Shown piece after piece: positions 35,889-43,894 of a DNA stretch of 64,000 nucleotides (position 1 is the stretch's first letter; each line of letters opens with the position of its first letter). Position numbers and translations under genes: made by a program. Below the pieces are notes generated by a model. That model had not been told where the DNA came from and searched no databases. It saw only the letters and a program-made list of their open reading frames with translations. Source of the DNA: Neogemmobacter tilapiae (GTDB taxonomy: Bacteria > Pseudomonadota > Alphaproteobacteria > Rhodobacterales > Rhodobacteraceae); contig NZ_BMYJ01000007.1 in assembly GCF_014652215.1 (NCBI RefSeq), positions 62,001-126,000 of the forward strand. The letters are read 5' to 3'.

Positions 35889-37601
35889 ATGACAACGACT
35901 TTCGGCCCCGAATTTCTGGTGAACACAACGACCGCCGAGGGGCAGGATGAACCCGGTGTTTCAGTGCTGGCCGATGGCCGTTTTGTTATCACCTGGACCG
36001 ATTTCAGCGGGACGGCCGGCGATACGACCGATGCGGCCATTCGCGCGCAGGTGTTCAACGCCGATGGCAGCAAGGCTGGGGCCGAAATTCTGGTCAACAG
36101 CACAACGAAGGGGCGGCAGTCTGATCCTTCGGTGACCTTGCTGGCGGACGGGGGCTTGGTCATCGCCTGGGCGGATCTGAGCCTTAGCGCCGATGACGCC
36201 TCGGGCGCGGCCATCCGGGCGCAGGTTTTTGCGGCGGATGGCAGCAAGGCGGGGGCAGAGTTTCTGGTTAACACCACAACGGCGGGCAATCAGGCGATCT
36301 TGGCCATCACCACCTTGTCGGACGGGAATGTCGTGATCGGCTGGCGGGACAGCAGCGTAAGCGGCGGCGATACCTCGGGCGACGCCATTCGGGCGCAAAT
36401 TTTTGACGCCTCGGGCAGCAAGGTCGGCGGCGAATTTCTGGCGAATACGACGACCTTGGGCAGCCAGTCGCGCCCGGAAATCGCGGCCCTTGCCGATGGG
36501 CGCTTTGTGATGACCTGGACCGATGAGAGGGCCACGGTGGGTGATACCAGCGGGTCCGCTGTGCGGGGGCAGGTCTTTAACGCCGATGGAAGCAAGGCCG
36601 GGGCCGAGTTTCTGGTCAACACGACAACGCTTGGTCAACAGAACGACGCGACGGTCGCGGCCTTGGCGAAGGGCGGCTTTGTAGTGACCTGGACGGATCA
36701 AAGCGCCAGTGTAGACGAAACCTCGGGCAGCGGTATCCGGGCACAGGCCTATGCGGCGGACGGCAGCCCTGTGGGGGCGGAGTTTCTGGTGAACACAAGC
36801 ACGGACCAAAGCCAGACCGATCCCGCCGTCACAGGGCTGGCCGACGGCGGGTTTATCATCGCTTGGGTGGATGAAAGCAAAAGCAGCGGCGATACCTCGG
36901 GCACGGCGATCCGGGCGCAGGTTTTCAAAGCCGATGGCAGTGCCTCGGGGCAGGAGTTTGTGGTCAACACGACGACGCTCTTTGATCAAAAGCAGCCGCA
37001 GCTGACGACCCTGGCTGATGGGCGAGTTCTGGTCGGCTGGCGCGACAGCAGCGCGACGGGGGAGGATGCATCCGGTCCCGCGATCCGGGGGCAGATCCTT
37101 GACCCACGGACCAAGGCTGTGACCTTGGCGGGGTCGGATTTCAACGACAGCTATTTCGGCACGGGCTTTGCTGACCGCATGTCGGGCGGTTTGGCGAATG
37201 ACTCTCTGCACGGGGCGGGCGGCAATGACCTGCTGCGCGGGGGGGATGGTTTGGACAGCTTTTCGGGTGGCGGCGGCAACGACCGGATTTTTGGCGGTCT
37301 CGGGACCGACAGCCTGACAGGCGCGGCGGGGGCGGATGATTTCATCTTTGCCAGCGCGGTCGAGGCAAAGGGCGACCGGATCGGTGATTTCCGGCATGGT
37401 GTGGACGACATCAACCTGCGCGGCTTTATGAAGGGCGGCGAATTCATCGGGGGGCGGGCCTTTACCAAAGACGACGATCAGGTGCGCTATGTGAAAGCGA
37501 CTGGCCTGTTGCAGGGTGATGTGAATGGCGACGGCAAGGCCGACTGGTCGCTTGTGATTGCAAACAAGGCGGCGCTTTCGGCGGAGGATTTCATTTTCTG
37601 A
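35889..37601 (+). CDS. Seven-repeat (predicted beta-propeller) RTX secreted protein 2
   Basis: A 570-residue paralogue of protein 1. The seven repeats begin at FLVNTTTAEGQ, ILVNSTTKGRQ, FLVNTTTAGNQ, FLANTTTLGSQ, FLVNTTTLGQQ, FLVNTSTDQSQ and FVVNTTTLFDQ, so this copy is the most regular of the four and the best to define the repeat. After RGQILDPRTKAVTLAGSDF come about five RTX nonapeptides and the serralysin-type domain, nearly identical over its last ~60 residues to that of protein 1 (EFIGGRAFTKDDDQVRYVKA). The start lies behind AAAGGACAATCCCC. High identity of the C-terminal halves and of the flanking gap points to recent tandem duplication. Confidence 0.83.
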   Translation: MTTTFGPEFLVNTTTAEGQDEPGVSVLADGRFVITWTDFSGTAGDTTDAAIRAQVFNADGSKAGAEILVNSTTKGRQSDPSVTLLADGGLVIAWADLSLSADDASGAAIRAQVFAADGSKAGAEFLVNTTTAGNQAILAITTLSDGNVVIGWRDSSVSGGDTSGDAIRAQIFDASGSKVGGEFLANTTTLGSQSRPEIAALADGRFVMTWTDERATVGDTSGSAVRGQVFNADGSKAGAEFLVNTTTLGQQNDATVAALAKGGFVVTWTDQSASVDETSGSGIRAQAYAADGSPVGAEFLVNTSTDQSQTDPAVTGLADGGFIIAWVDESKSSGDTSGTAIRAQVFKADGSASGQEFVVNTTTLFDQKQPQLTTLADGRVLVGWRDSSATGEDASGPAIRGQILDPRTKAVTLAGSDFNDSYFGTGFADRMSGGLANDSLHGAGGNDLLRGGDGLDSFSGGGGNDRIFGGLGTDSLTGAAGADDFIFASAVEAKGDRIGDFRHGVDDINLRGFMKGGEFIGGRAFTKDDDQVRYVKATGLLQGDVNGDGKADWSLVIANKAALSAEDFIF

Positions 37602-37629
37602 TTTTGTCGGGAATAGGTCTGGGCCTTCA

Positions 37630-37659
37630 GGCGTCATGGGAATGAGCAAACATGACGCC
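37630..37659 (+). repeat. Hairpin in duplicated intergenic unit, copy 2
   Basis: GGCGTCATG, loop GGAATGAGCAAA, CATGACGCC: the same arms as at 35813-35840 with a different loop. Conservation of pairing while the loop diverges suggests the stem has a function (mRNA end, processing or an operator). Confidence 0.75.
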
Positions 37660-37705
37660 AACCGGCCCGCAAGGCGGCCCTTGGCGCAAAGCAAGGGACA
37701 AGGAC

Positions 37706-39538
37706 ATGACCGCGACTTTCGGACCGGAGTTTCTGTTGAACACCGCCACTTTCGGCAGTCAGGCTGAGGCCTCAATCACGGCGCTGGCCGACGGGCGCTT
37801 TGTGGCGACTTGGACGGATTTTGCGGGCGAGTTCGATGATCTTTTCGGCGGCGTGATCAAAGCGCAGCTTTTTAACGCCGATGGCAGCAAGGCCGGGGCC
37901 GAGCTTTTGGTCAGCCCCACCGGCTTTTTGCTGCAAACGCAATCCTCGGTCACGGCGACGGCGGATGGCGGCTTTGTCGTCAGTTGGACCGACGACAACC
38001 GTATGGGCGAGGTCGATGGCGGAACGGCAATCCGGGCGCAGGTGTTCGGGGCAGATGGCCAAAAGGCGGCGCCGCCGATTTTGGTCAACACCACCACAGC
38101 GGAGAATCAACGGGAATCGGCGGTCACGGCGCTGACCAACGGCCAGTTCATCGTCACCTGGCGGGATGAAAGCGAAACGGCGGGCGACACCGATGGATCG
38201 GCTGTGCGGGCGCAAATCTTTGATGCCGAAGGTAAAAAGGTTGGCAATGAATTCCTGATCAACAAGACGACCAGCAGAGACCAATCGCAGCCCGCCATTA
38301 CCGTGTTGTCGGACGGGCGGTTTGTGGTCAGCTATTCCGATGGCAGTGCTGCGGGGGCGGATCCCTCCAGCGCCGGGGTCCGCGCGCAGATTTTCAACGC
38401 GAATGGCACCAAATCGGGCAATGAATTTCTGGTCAATACCTCGACCAATGGCGACCAGTTCGCCTCGGCCGTGACCGCTTTGCCCGGCGGGGGCTTTGTA
38501 GCCACCTGGACCGATTTTGGCAGCAATGCGGGTGACAACATCGGGGCTGCGGTCAGGGCGCAGGTGTTCAACAGTGCGGGGGCCAAGGTCGGGGCCGAGT
38601 TTCTGGTGAACACGGTGGTCGCCAATTCGCAAAGCACGCCGGCGATTGCGACCCTGCCGGACGGGCGCTTTGTGATCAGCTGGACCGATGAAAGCAGCGG
38701 TTTGTCCGATATTCGCGCACAGGTCTTTAACGCCGATGGCAGCAAATCGGGTGAGGAGTTTGTGGCCCATACAACGACTTCCAGCCTTCAGTTTGACAGC
38801 AGCATCACCGTGCTGGCCGACGGGCGCTTTGTCATCGGCTGGACGGATTTTTCGGGGCTTGTGGGCGATCAGTCGGGATCGGGCGTTGTGGCGCAGGTCT
38901 TTGACCCACGCACAGCCGCCATTCTGGCGAATGGCAGCGCTTTGAATGACCAATATGTCGGAACCAGCTTCAACGACAGTCTGGCGGGTGCACTGGGCAA
39001 CGACCGGCTGGACGGGCAGGGGGGCAATGACGTCGTATTCGGGGGCGATGGGAACGACATCCTGCGGGGCGGTTTGGGCCATGACGATCTGGGCGGCGAT
39101 GGCGGGTCTGACCAACTGATCGCGGGCAGTGGCAATGACAGCGTGAACGCTGGGGATGGGGCCGATCTGTTGCGGGGTGAGGATGGGGCGGATCTTTTGC
39201 TGGGGGGGCTTGGCGATGACAGGATATTTGGCGGCAAGGGCAAGGATCTGCTCTCGGGGAATGGCGGGGCGGATGATTTCATCTTTACCAGCGCCGCCGA
39301 GGCAAAGGGCGACCGGATCACAGACTTCCAGCGTGGCGTAGATGATTTGAACTTGCGTGCGTTTATGAAGGGCGGCGCATTTATCAGTGGGCAGGCCTTC
39401 AGTGGTGAGGAAGATCAGGTGCGCTATGTCAAGGCGACGGGTCTTTTGCAGGGCGACGTGAATGGGGATGGGCGGGCGGATTGGTCGCTGACCATTGTGA
39501 ACAAGGTGGCGTTGAGCGCGGCGGATTTCATCTTTTGA
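37706..39538 (+). CDS. Seven-repeat (predicted beta-propeller) RTX secreted protein 3
   Basis: A 610-residue paralogue. It starts MTATFGPEFLLNTATFGSQ after AAGGAC; a longer reading from 37652 lies inside the duplicated intergenic hairpin and is rejected. The seven repeats open at FLLNTATFGSQ, LLVSPTGFLLQ, ILVNTTTAENQ, FLINKTTSRDQ, FLVNTSTNGDQ, FLVNTVVANSQ and FVAHTTTSSLQ. The RTX part is longer than in proteins 1 and 2 (about ten nonapeptides, GALGNDRLDGQGGNDVVFGG to LGDDRIFGGKGKD), followed by the serralysin-type end (GADDFIFTSAAEAKGDRI, GDVNGDGRADW, SAADFIF). Predicted extracellular; exporter not in the window. Confidence 0.82.
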   Translation: MTATFGPEFLLNTATFGSQAEASITALADGRFVATWTDFAGEFDDLFGGVIKAQLFNADGSKAGAELLVSPTGFLLQTQSSVTATADGGFVVSWTDDNRMGEVDGGTAIRAQVFGADGQKAAPPILVNTTTAENQRESAVTALTNGQFIVTWRDESETAGDTDGSAVRAQIFDAEGKKVGNEFLINKTTSRDQSQPAITVLSDGRFVVSYSDGSAAGADPSSAGVRAQIFNANGTKSGNEFLVNTSTNGDQFASAVTALPGGGFVATWTDFGSNAGDNIGAAVRAQVFNSAGAKVGAEFLVNTVVANSQSTPAIATLPDGRFVISWTDESSGLSDIRAQVFNADGSKSGEEFVAHTTTSSLQFDSSITVLADGRFVIGWTDFSGLVGDQSGSGVVAQVFDPRTAAILANGSALNDQYVGTSFNDSLAGALGNDRLDGQGGNDVVFGGDGNDILRGGLGHDDLGGDGGSDQLIAGSGNDSVNAGDGADLLRGEDGADLLLGGLGDDRIFGGKGKDLLSGNGGADDFIFTSAAEAKGDRITDFQRGVDDLNLRAFMKGGAFISGQAFSGEEDQVRYVKATGLLQGDVNGDGRADWSLTIVNKVALSAADFIF

Positions 39539-39570
39539 TCTTACAGATGCCTATCGGTGGGAAATGGCAG

Positions 39571-39600
39571 CCATGCGCGTTCAGCAAAGTTTGCGCATGG
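39571..39600 (+). repeat. Hairpin between propeller-RTX genes 3 and 4
   Basis: CCATGCGC, 14-nt loop, GCGCATGG, 32 bases after the stop codon. The sequence is not the same as the two hairpins further up, so this gap is not part of the recent duplication. No T-tract. Confidence 0.5.
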
Positions 39601-39714
39601 GCCCGATCTGCATTTTGGAGATGACAGGCTTACATCAACGTTATAGTTGATCCAGAGTCATCGGTTGGAGAGGTCTTGCCGATGATCTGACGCCCTTCGA
39701 ACCAAGGATCGGCT

Positions 39715-41319
39715 ATGCCACTTGCACCCACAGACGAATTCTTTTTCAACACCCATATCCGCGGCAACCAATACGACGTGCAGCTGGCGGCCCTGGCCAA
39801 TGGCGGCTTTGTGGCCAGCTGGACCGATGCGGGAGAGCATCCTGGCGATGCCTCTGACAATGCTGTGCGGCTACAGGTCTTTGCGGCCGATGGCCGCATG
39901 ATCGGGCCCGAGCGGCTGGTGAATACCACGACCGAAGGTCGGCAGGAGCATGGCGATGTTGTCGCCCTGAAAGGCGGCGGCTTCATGGTGGTCTGGGATG
40001 ATTATTCCAGCGGCATGGCCGATGTGCGGGGACAGGCCTTTTCCGCTGATGGCAAGAAACAGGGGGCCGAAGTGGTGCTGAACAGCGCCACAGAGGGGAT
40101 GCAATTTTTGGCGCATGTGCACCCGTTGCTGGATGGCGGTTTTGTGGTGACATGGGATGACCGGGAACAGCGCAATCCGCTGGTGCTGCAACGCTATGAT
40201 GCGAAAGGTCAGGCCGTCGGCGAAAACCTTCAGATCGTCAACCACGCGACGGGGGCCGAAATTGTGGATATGGGCGACGCAGGCCTGCTGATCCTGTCCA
40301 GCGAATATGGAAGGCGGCTGTCGATCCTGTCGCCGACCGGCACGGTGGAAACATTGGACCTTGCGCCTTTTGCGACAGCGAATTTGGTTGTCTCGGAAAA
40401 GACGGCGGCCCGGCTGTCGGATGGAAGCATCATGGTTGTGGCGCGGCTGGCCGATAGCTTTTTCGGCGGCAGCGATGTGGTTCAACTGCGGCTGGGGGCG
40501 GATGGTCAGCCGCTGGGGGACTGGACGCAGGTGAACCGACCCGAGGTGACGCATTCGACGGCCACCGACAATCTGGAGCCGTCGATCCTTGCGCTGGATG
40601 ACGGGGGCTATCTGGTCGTCTGGCGAGAAATGGCGCAGACCAGATTGTCGAACGGCAGCCTGATCACCGCGCTTTCGGAAATCCGGGCGCAGCGGTTTGA
40701 TGCGGCAGGTCAGGCGGTGGGTGCGCAGAATCTGGTGAACCAGTCGACGGAGTTCAATCAGGTGGGGCCTGCGGCGATCAATCTGGCCGATGGCAGAACG
40801 GTCATCGCTTGGTCGGATGGCAGCCATCAGAACGGCGACCCCGATTACAACGGCATCACAGGGCGGATTTTCGATTACCGGACGAAAGCCGTGGATGTCA
40901 CAGGAACGCGCGGGGCGGATAGTTTTCTCGGGACCGATTGGAAAGACAGCCTGATGGGGTTGGGTGGAGGCGATGACCTGTCTGGTGGAAGGGGGGGCGA
41001 CCGATTGATCGGAGGAAAAGGGGCTGATCTTTTGACCGGTGGGGCCGGCAGGGATGACTTTATCTACGCCAGTGCAAAGGATGCGAAAGGCGACCTGATC
41101 GTGGATTTCCAGCCGGGGTTGGACGATTTCGATCTGCGATCCCTTATGCCGGGCGGGGCGTTCATCGGCGCGAAAGTCTTTGGCAAGACCGCGGGCGAAG
41201 TGCGCTATGTCAAGGCGACGGGGCTGTTGCAGGGCGATGTGAACGGCGATGGGCGGGCGGATTGGTCGCTGACCATTGTGAACAAGGCTGCGCTTTCGGT
41301 GGCGGATTTCATGTTCTGA
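39715..41319 (+). CDS. Seven-repeat (predicted beta-propeller) RTX secreted protein 4, divergent
   Basis: A 534-residue protein, the most diverged of the four. Repeats 1-3 and 7 keep the pattern (FFFNTHIRGNQ, RLVNTTTEGRQ, VVLNSATEGMQ, NLVNQSTEFNQ); repeats 4-6 are strongly altered (ENLQIVNHATGAEI; ETLDLAPFATANLVV; DWTQVNRPEVTHST) but still give seven units in total, each with a hydrophobic-x-W or equivalent strand. Then three RTX nonapeptides (MGLGGGDDLSGGRGGD) and the serralysin-type domain (GRDDFIYASAKDAKGDLIVDF, GDVNGDGRADW, VADFMF). The start ATG at 39715 has only a weak GGATCGGCT in front. Preservation of seven units despite divergence supports a closed propeller. Confidence 0.8.
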   Translation: MPLAPTDEFFFNTHIRGNQYDVQLAALANGGFVASWTDAGEHPGDASDNAVRLQVFAADGRMIGPERLVNTTTEGRQEHGDVVALKGGGFMVVWDDYSSGMADVRGQAFSADGKKQGAEVVLNSATEGMQFLAHVHPLLDGGFVVTWDDREQRNPLVLQRYDAKGQAVGENLQIVNHATGAEIVDMGDAGLLILSSEYGRRLSILSPTGTVETLDLAPFATANLVVSEKTAARLSDGSIMVVARLADSFFGGSDVVQLRLGADGQPLGDWTQVNRPEVTHSTATDNLEPSILALDDGGYLVVWREMAQTRLSNGSLITALSEIRAQRFDAAGQAVGAQNLVNQSTEFNQVGPAAINLADGRTVIAWSDGSHQNGDPDYNGITGRIFDYRTKAVDVTGTRGADSFLGTDWKDSLMGLGGGDDLSGGRGGDRLIGGKGADLLTGGAGRDDFIYASAKDAKGDLIVDFQPGLDDFDLRSLMPGGAFIGAKVFGKTAGEVRYVKATGLLQGDVNGDGRADWSLTIVNKAALSVADFMF

Positions 41320-41381
41320 CATCGGCGGAATGTGGCGGGTGTCATGGGCATGTCACTGGCGCGCCGCTTTGTAACAGCGTA

Positions 41382-41412
41382 AGCATTCCTGAAACCAAGT
41401 TTCAGGAATGCT
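41382..41412. promoter_or_regulatory. Perfect 14-bp inverted repeat covering the RBS of the aminotransferase gene
   Basis: AGCATTCCTGAAAC, loop CAA, GTTTCAGGAATGCT. The right arm contains the TTCAGGA that would serve as RBS for the start at 41417, and an upstream ATG (41408). Folded as RNA it would hide the RBS; as DNA it is a good dimer operator. No T-tract, so a terminator is unlikely. Confidence 0.65.
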
Positions 41413-41416
41413 GAAT

Positions 41417-42613
41417 ATGTCGCTGGATACCCCTGTCCCCTCGGCCCTTGATCTGCCCGATCTGCATGCATCGGAGCCGATCCCCGAGGCGGCGCGGGCG
41501 GCGATTGAGGCGCTGCTGCGGTCGGGCGATTTGTTCCGCTATACCGCGCCGGAAGGGGCCCCGGTGGCGCTGCTGGAGGCAGAGTTTGCGGCGCTTTTGG
41601 GCAGCCGTTATGCGCTGGCGGTGTCGTCCTGTTCGGCGGCCTTGTTCCTGTGCCTGAAGGCGTTGGACCTGCCTGCGGGGGCCAAGGTGCTGATCCCGGC
41701 CTTTACCTTTGCGGCGGTGCCGTCGGCGGTGGTTCATGCCGAATGCGTGCCGGTGCTGGTGGAGGTGGATCATTCCCTGCGGATTGACATGGAAGACTTC
41801 CGGGCGAAACTGCCGGGCGCTTCCGCTGTTTTGATCAGCCATATGCGGGGGCATACCTCGGACATGGATGCGATCATGCAGGCCTGTGATGCGGCGGGCG
41901 TGCCGGTGATCGAGGACGCGGCGCATTCGCTGGGCACGCTTTGGAACGGGCGGAAAGTGGGGACGATCGGCAAGGCGGGCTGTTTCAGCTTTCAGTCCTA
42001 CAAGATGATCAACGCGGGCGAAGGCGGCATCATGGTGACGGATGACCCGGAATTGGCGGCGCGGGCAGTGATCATGTCGGGGGCCTATGAGCAGAACTGG
42101 AAAAAGCATCCAGGATTGCAGAACAGTTTTGGCCATTGGCAGAACAAGCTGCCGCTTTACAACATGCGGATGCAGAACCTTTCGGCGGTGGTGATCCGGC
42201 CGCAGTTGGACCTTTTGGACGAGCGGGTGGAAAAGGGCCTGACGAACCACGACCGGCTGGCGGAAATTCTGGGCGAGGAGCCTTTGTTCAGCGTGCCCCC
42301 GGCGTTGGGGCCGGAACGGCGGGCGCCGGACTCGATCCAGTTCCGGCTGGCGGGGGATTGGTCGGATGATCAGGCGCGGGCGTTTCTGGCGGAATGCAAG
42401 CGGCGTGGCTTGGGCGTGCAAATCTTTGGGCTGACCGAAGGCAATGCGCGGGCCTTCTGGAACTGGGAGTTTCTGGGACCGGCACCGGACCTGCCCAAGA
42501 CGCGGGCGATGCTGATGCGCACTGCCGATTTGCGGTTGCCGGTGCGGCTGACGGCTTTGCAGGTGGAACAGATCGGGGCGACGCTGATCGCGGCGGTTCA
42601 GGCGGTGCGATAG
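41417..42613 (+). CDS. DegT/DnrJ/EryC1/StrS-family PLP aminotransferase 1
   Basis: A ~398-residue fold-type I PLP enzyme of the sugar/secondary-metabolite aminotransferase family. Cofactor features: SSCSAALFLCLKAL (phosphate-binding turn), VIPVIEDAAHSLG-like block PVIEDAAHSLGTLWNG (Asp that pairs with the pyridine N) and GCFSFQSYKMINAGEGG, where the Lys would form the internal aldimine. The ATG at 41417 is preferred over 41408 because AGGA sits nine bases ahead of it; 41408 lies within the inverted repeat. It converges on a paralogous aminotransferase (42671-43894) with which it shares the SHMRGHxxDM and NAGEGG segments. The substrate, often a keto-sugar or aldehyde, is unknown. Confidence 0.85.
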   Translation: MSLDTPVPSALDLPDLHASEPIPEAARAAIEALLRSGDLFRYTAPEGAPVALLEAEFAALLGSRYALAVSSCSAALFLCLKALDLPAGAKVLIPAFTFAAVPSAVVHAECVPVLVEVDHSLRIDMEDFRAKLPGASAVLISHMRGHTSDMDAIMQACDAAGVPVIEDAAHSLGTLWNGRKVGTIGKAGCFSFQSYKMINAGEGGIMVTDDPELAARAVIMSGAYEQNWKKHPGLQNSFGHWQNKLPLYNMRMQNLSAVVIRPQLDLLDERVEKGLTNHDRLAEILGEEPLFSVPPALGPERRAPDSIQFRLAGDWSDDQARAFLAECKRRGLGVQIFGLTEGNARAFWNWEFLGPAPDLPKTRAMLMRTADLRLPVRLTALQVEQIGATLIAAVQAVR

Positions 42614-42642
42614 GCCGGGCGTGGTCGATGATCAGGCCCGGC
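42614..42642. terminator. Inverted repeat between convergent aminotransferase genes
   Basis: GCCGGGC, 15-nt loop, GCCCGGC starting right after the stop codon of the rightward gene and ending 28 bases before the stop of the leftward gene. Placed as a shared terminator, but without T-tracts. Confidence 0.45.
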
Positions 42643-42670
42643 AACGGGCACAGGCAAAGTGACTTGGCCG

Positions 42671-43894
42671 CTAGTCAGCCCGTGTGGCCACACCGAGGGG
42701 GCCAGCACCTGCCAGCACTTGGGCCACCTCGTCCCGGATAATCCGCCCGATCAAGGCCGCGTCGTCTGCCGAAAACGTCAGTGGCAAGCGCAAATCGATC
42801 AGACCCGCCAGCACGGCATCGGTCTGAGGCAAGGCGACGGGCGTGGCATAGCGCCAATGGTCGTAGCGGCTGGTAAAGGCCATCGGCTGATCTGCCCCGA
42901 ACCATTTCAACTCTACCCCGCGCGCCGCACAACGCGACAGCAGCACCTGCACCGCCTGTGGCTTCCAGCCCGGCAAAAGAAACTGAAAGGATGAACCGAC
43001 GTAGTCTTCATGCGAGGGCCGCTGCGTCAGCCGCAGCCCGTTCGCCCCCTGCAAGCCCGCCTCCAGTGTTTCATACAAGGCCCGCCAGCGCGCCACGCGT
43101 TCCGGCAAAAGCCCTAACTGCGGGCGCAGGATCGCCGCACGCAGATTGTCCATCCGGCCCGAGATGTTGGGGGTGTCCAACCGCAGCGCTTCAAACACTT
43201 CTGGCCCCGGTGCGGCCAGATGCCTTTCGTAAAGCATGTATGACCCCGACAGCAGCACGGATTTGGCGGCCAGTTCGGCATCATCCGTGATGAGGAACCC
43301 GCCCTCGCCCGCATTCACATGCTTATAGGTCTGCATCGAATAGCAGCCCATCGCCCCATGCCGCCCGCTGGGCAGCCCGCGCCAGTGCGCGCCCATCGTA
43401 TGGGCGCAGTCCTCGATCACCGTCACCCCGGCGGCGTTGCAAATCGCCATCAGCCGTTCCATGTCGCAGACATGACCGCGCATATGCGACAAGAGCAGCA
43501 CCTTGGCCTGACCGACCTTGGCCGCCAGATCGTCCAGATCAATCGTCAGATCGTCGGTCACATCGACAAAGCGCGGCACCGCCCCCAGCGACGCAATCGC
43601 ACCGGGCACCGGGGCCAAGGTAAAGGCGTTCGACAGCACCACATCGCCCGGCCCCACACCCACCGCCCGCAGGGCCGTTGCCATCGCATATCCGCCCGAG
43701 GCCACCGCCAGCGCATATCGCGCGCCCATCAAGGCCGCGAATTCCTGTTCCAGCAGGGCTGTTTCTGACAATTCACCGGGGATAGTGTTGTAGCGATGCA
43801 GACGCCCGTGCCGCAGCACCGCCACTGCCGCCGCAATCGCATCGTCCGGGATCGGTTCCTGTTGGGTAAAGCTGCCCGTGAAACGTTCTGTCAT
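42671..43894 (-). CDS. DegT/DnrJ/EryC1/StrS-family PLP aminotransferase 2
   Basis: A 407-residue paralogue of the convergent aminotransferase: RYNTIPGELSETALLEQEF, LLLSHMRGHVCDMERL, VTVIEDCAHTMGAHW and GCYSMQTYKHVNAGEGG (Schiff-base Lys) are matched block by block. It is the second gene of a leftward pair: its ATG overlaps the stop of the MFS transporter gene (ATGA), so pump and enzyme are translated together. That coupling suggests the enzyme makes, or modifies, what the pump exports. No other sugar-nucleotide or antibiotic biosynthesis genes are nearby, so the pathway is not identifiable. Confidence 0.85.
   Translation of the reverse strand: MTERFTGSFTQQEPIPDDAIAAAVAVLRHGRLHRYNTIPGELSETALLEQEFAALMGARYALAVASGGYAMATALRAVGVGPGDVVLSNAFTLAPVPGAIASLGAVPRFVDVTDDLTIDLDDLAAKVGQAKVLLLSHMRGHVCDMERLMAICNAAGVTVIEDCAHTMGAHWRGLPSGRHGAMGCYSMQTYKHVNAGEGGFLITDDAELAAKSVLLSGSYMLYERHLAAPGPEVFEALRLDTPNISGRMDNLRAAILRPQLGLLPERVARWRALYETLEAGLQGANGLRLTQRPSHEDYVGSSFQFLLPGWKPQAVQVLLSRCAARGVELKWFGADQPMAFTSRYDHWRYATPVALPQTDAVLAGLIDLRLPLTFSADDAALIGRIIRDEVAQVLAGAGPLGVATRAD

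Noticed and set aside
37652-37705. Upstream start for propeller-RTX protein 3
   Set aside because: It falls in the duplicated intergenic hairpin; the ATG at 37706 has its own RBS and aligns with the N-terminus of the paralogue at 35889.
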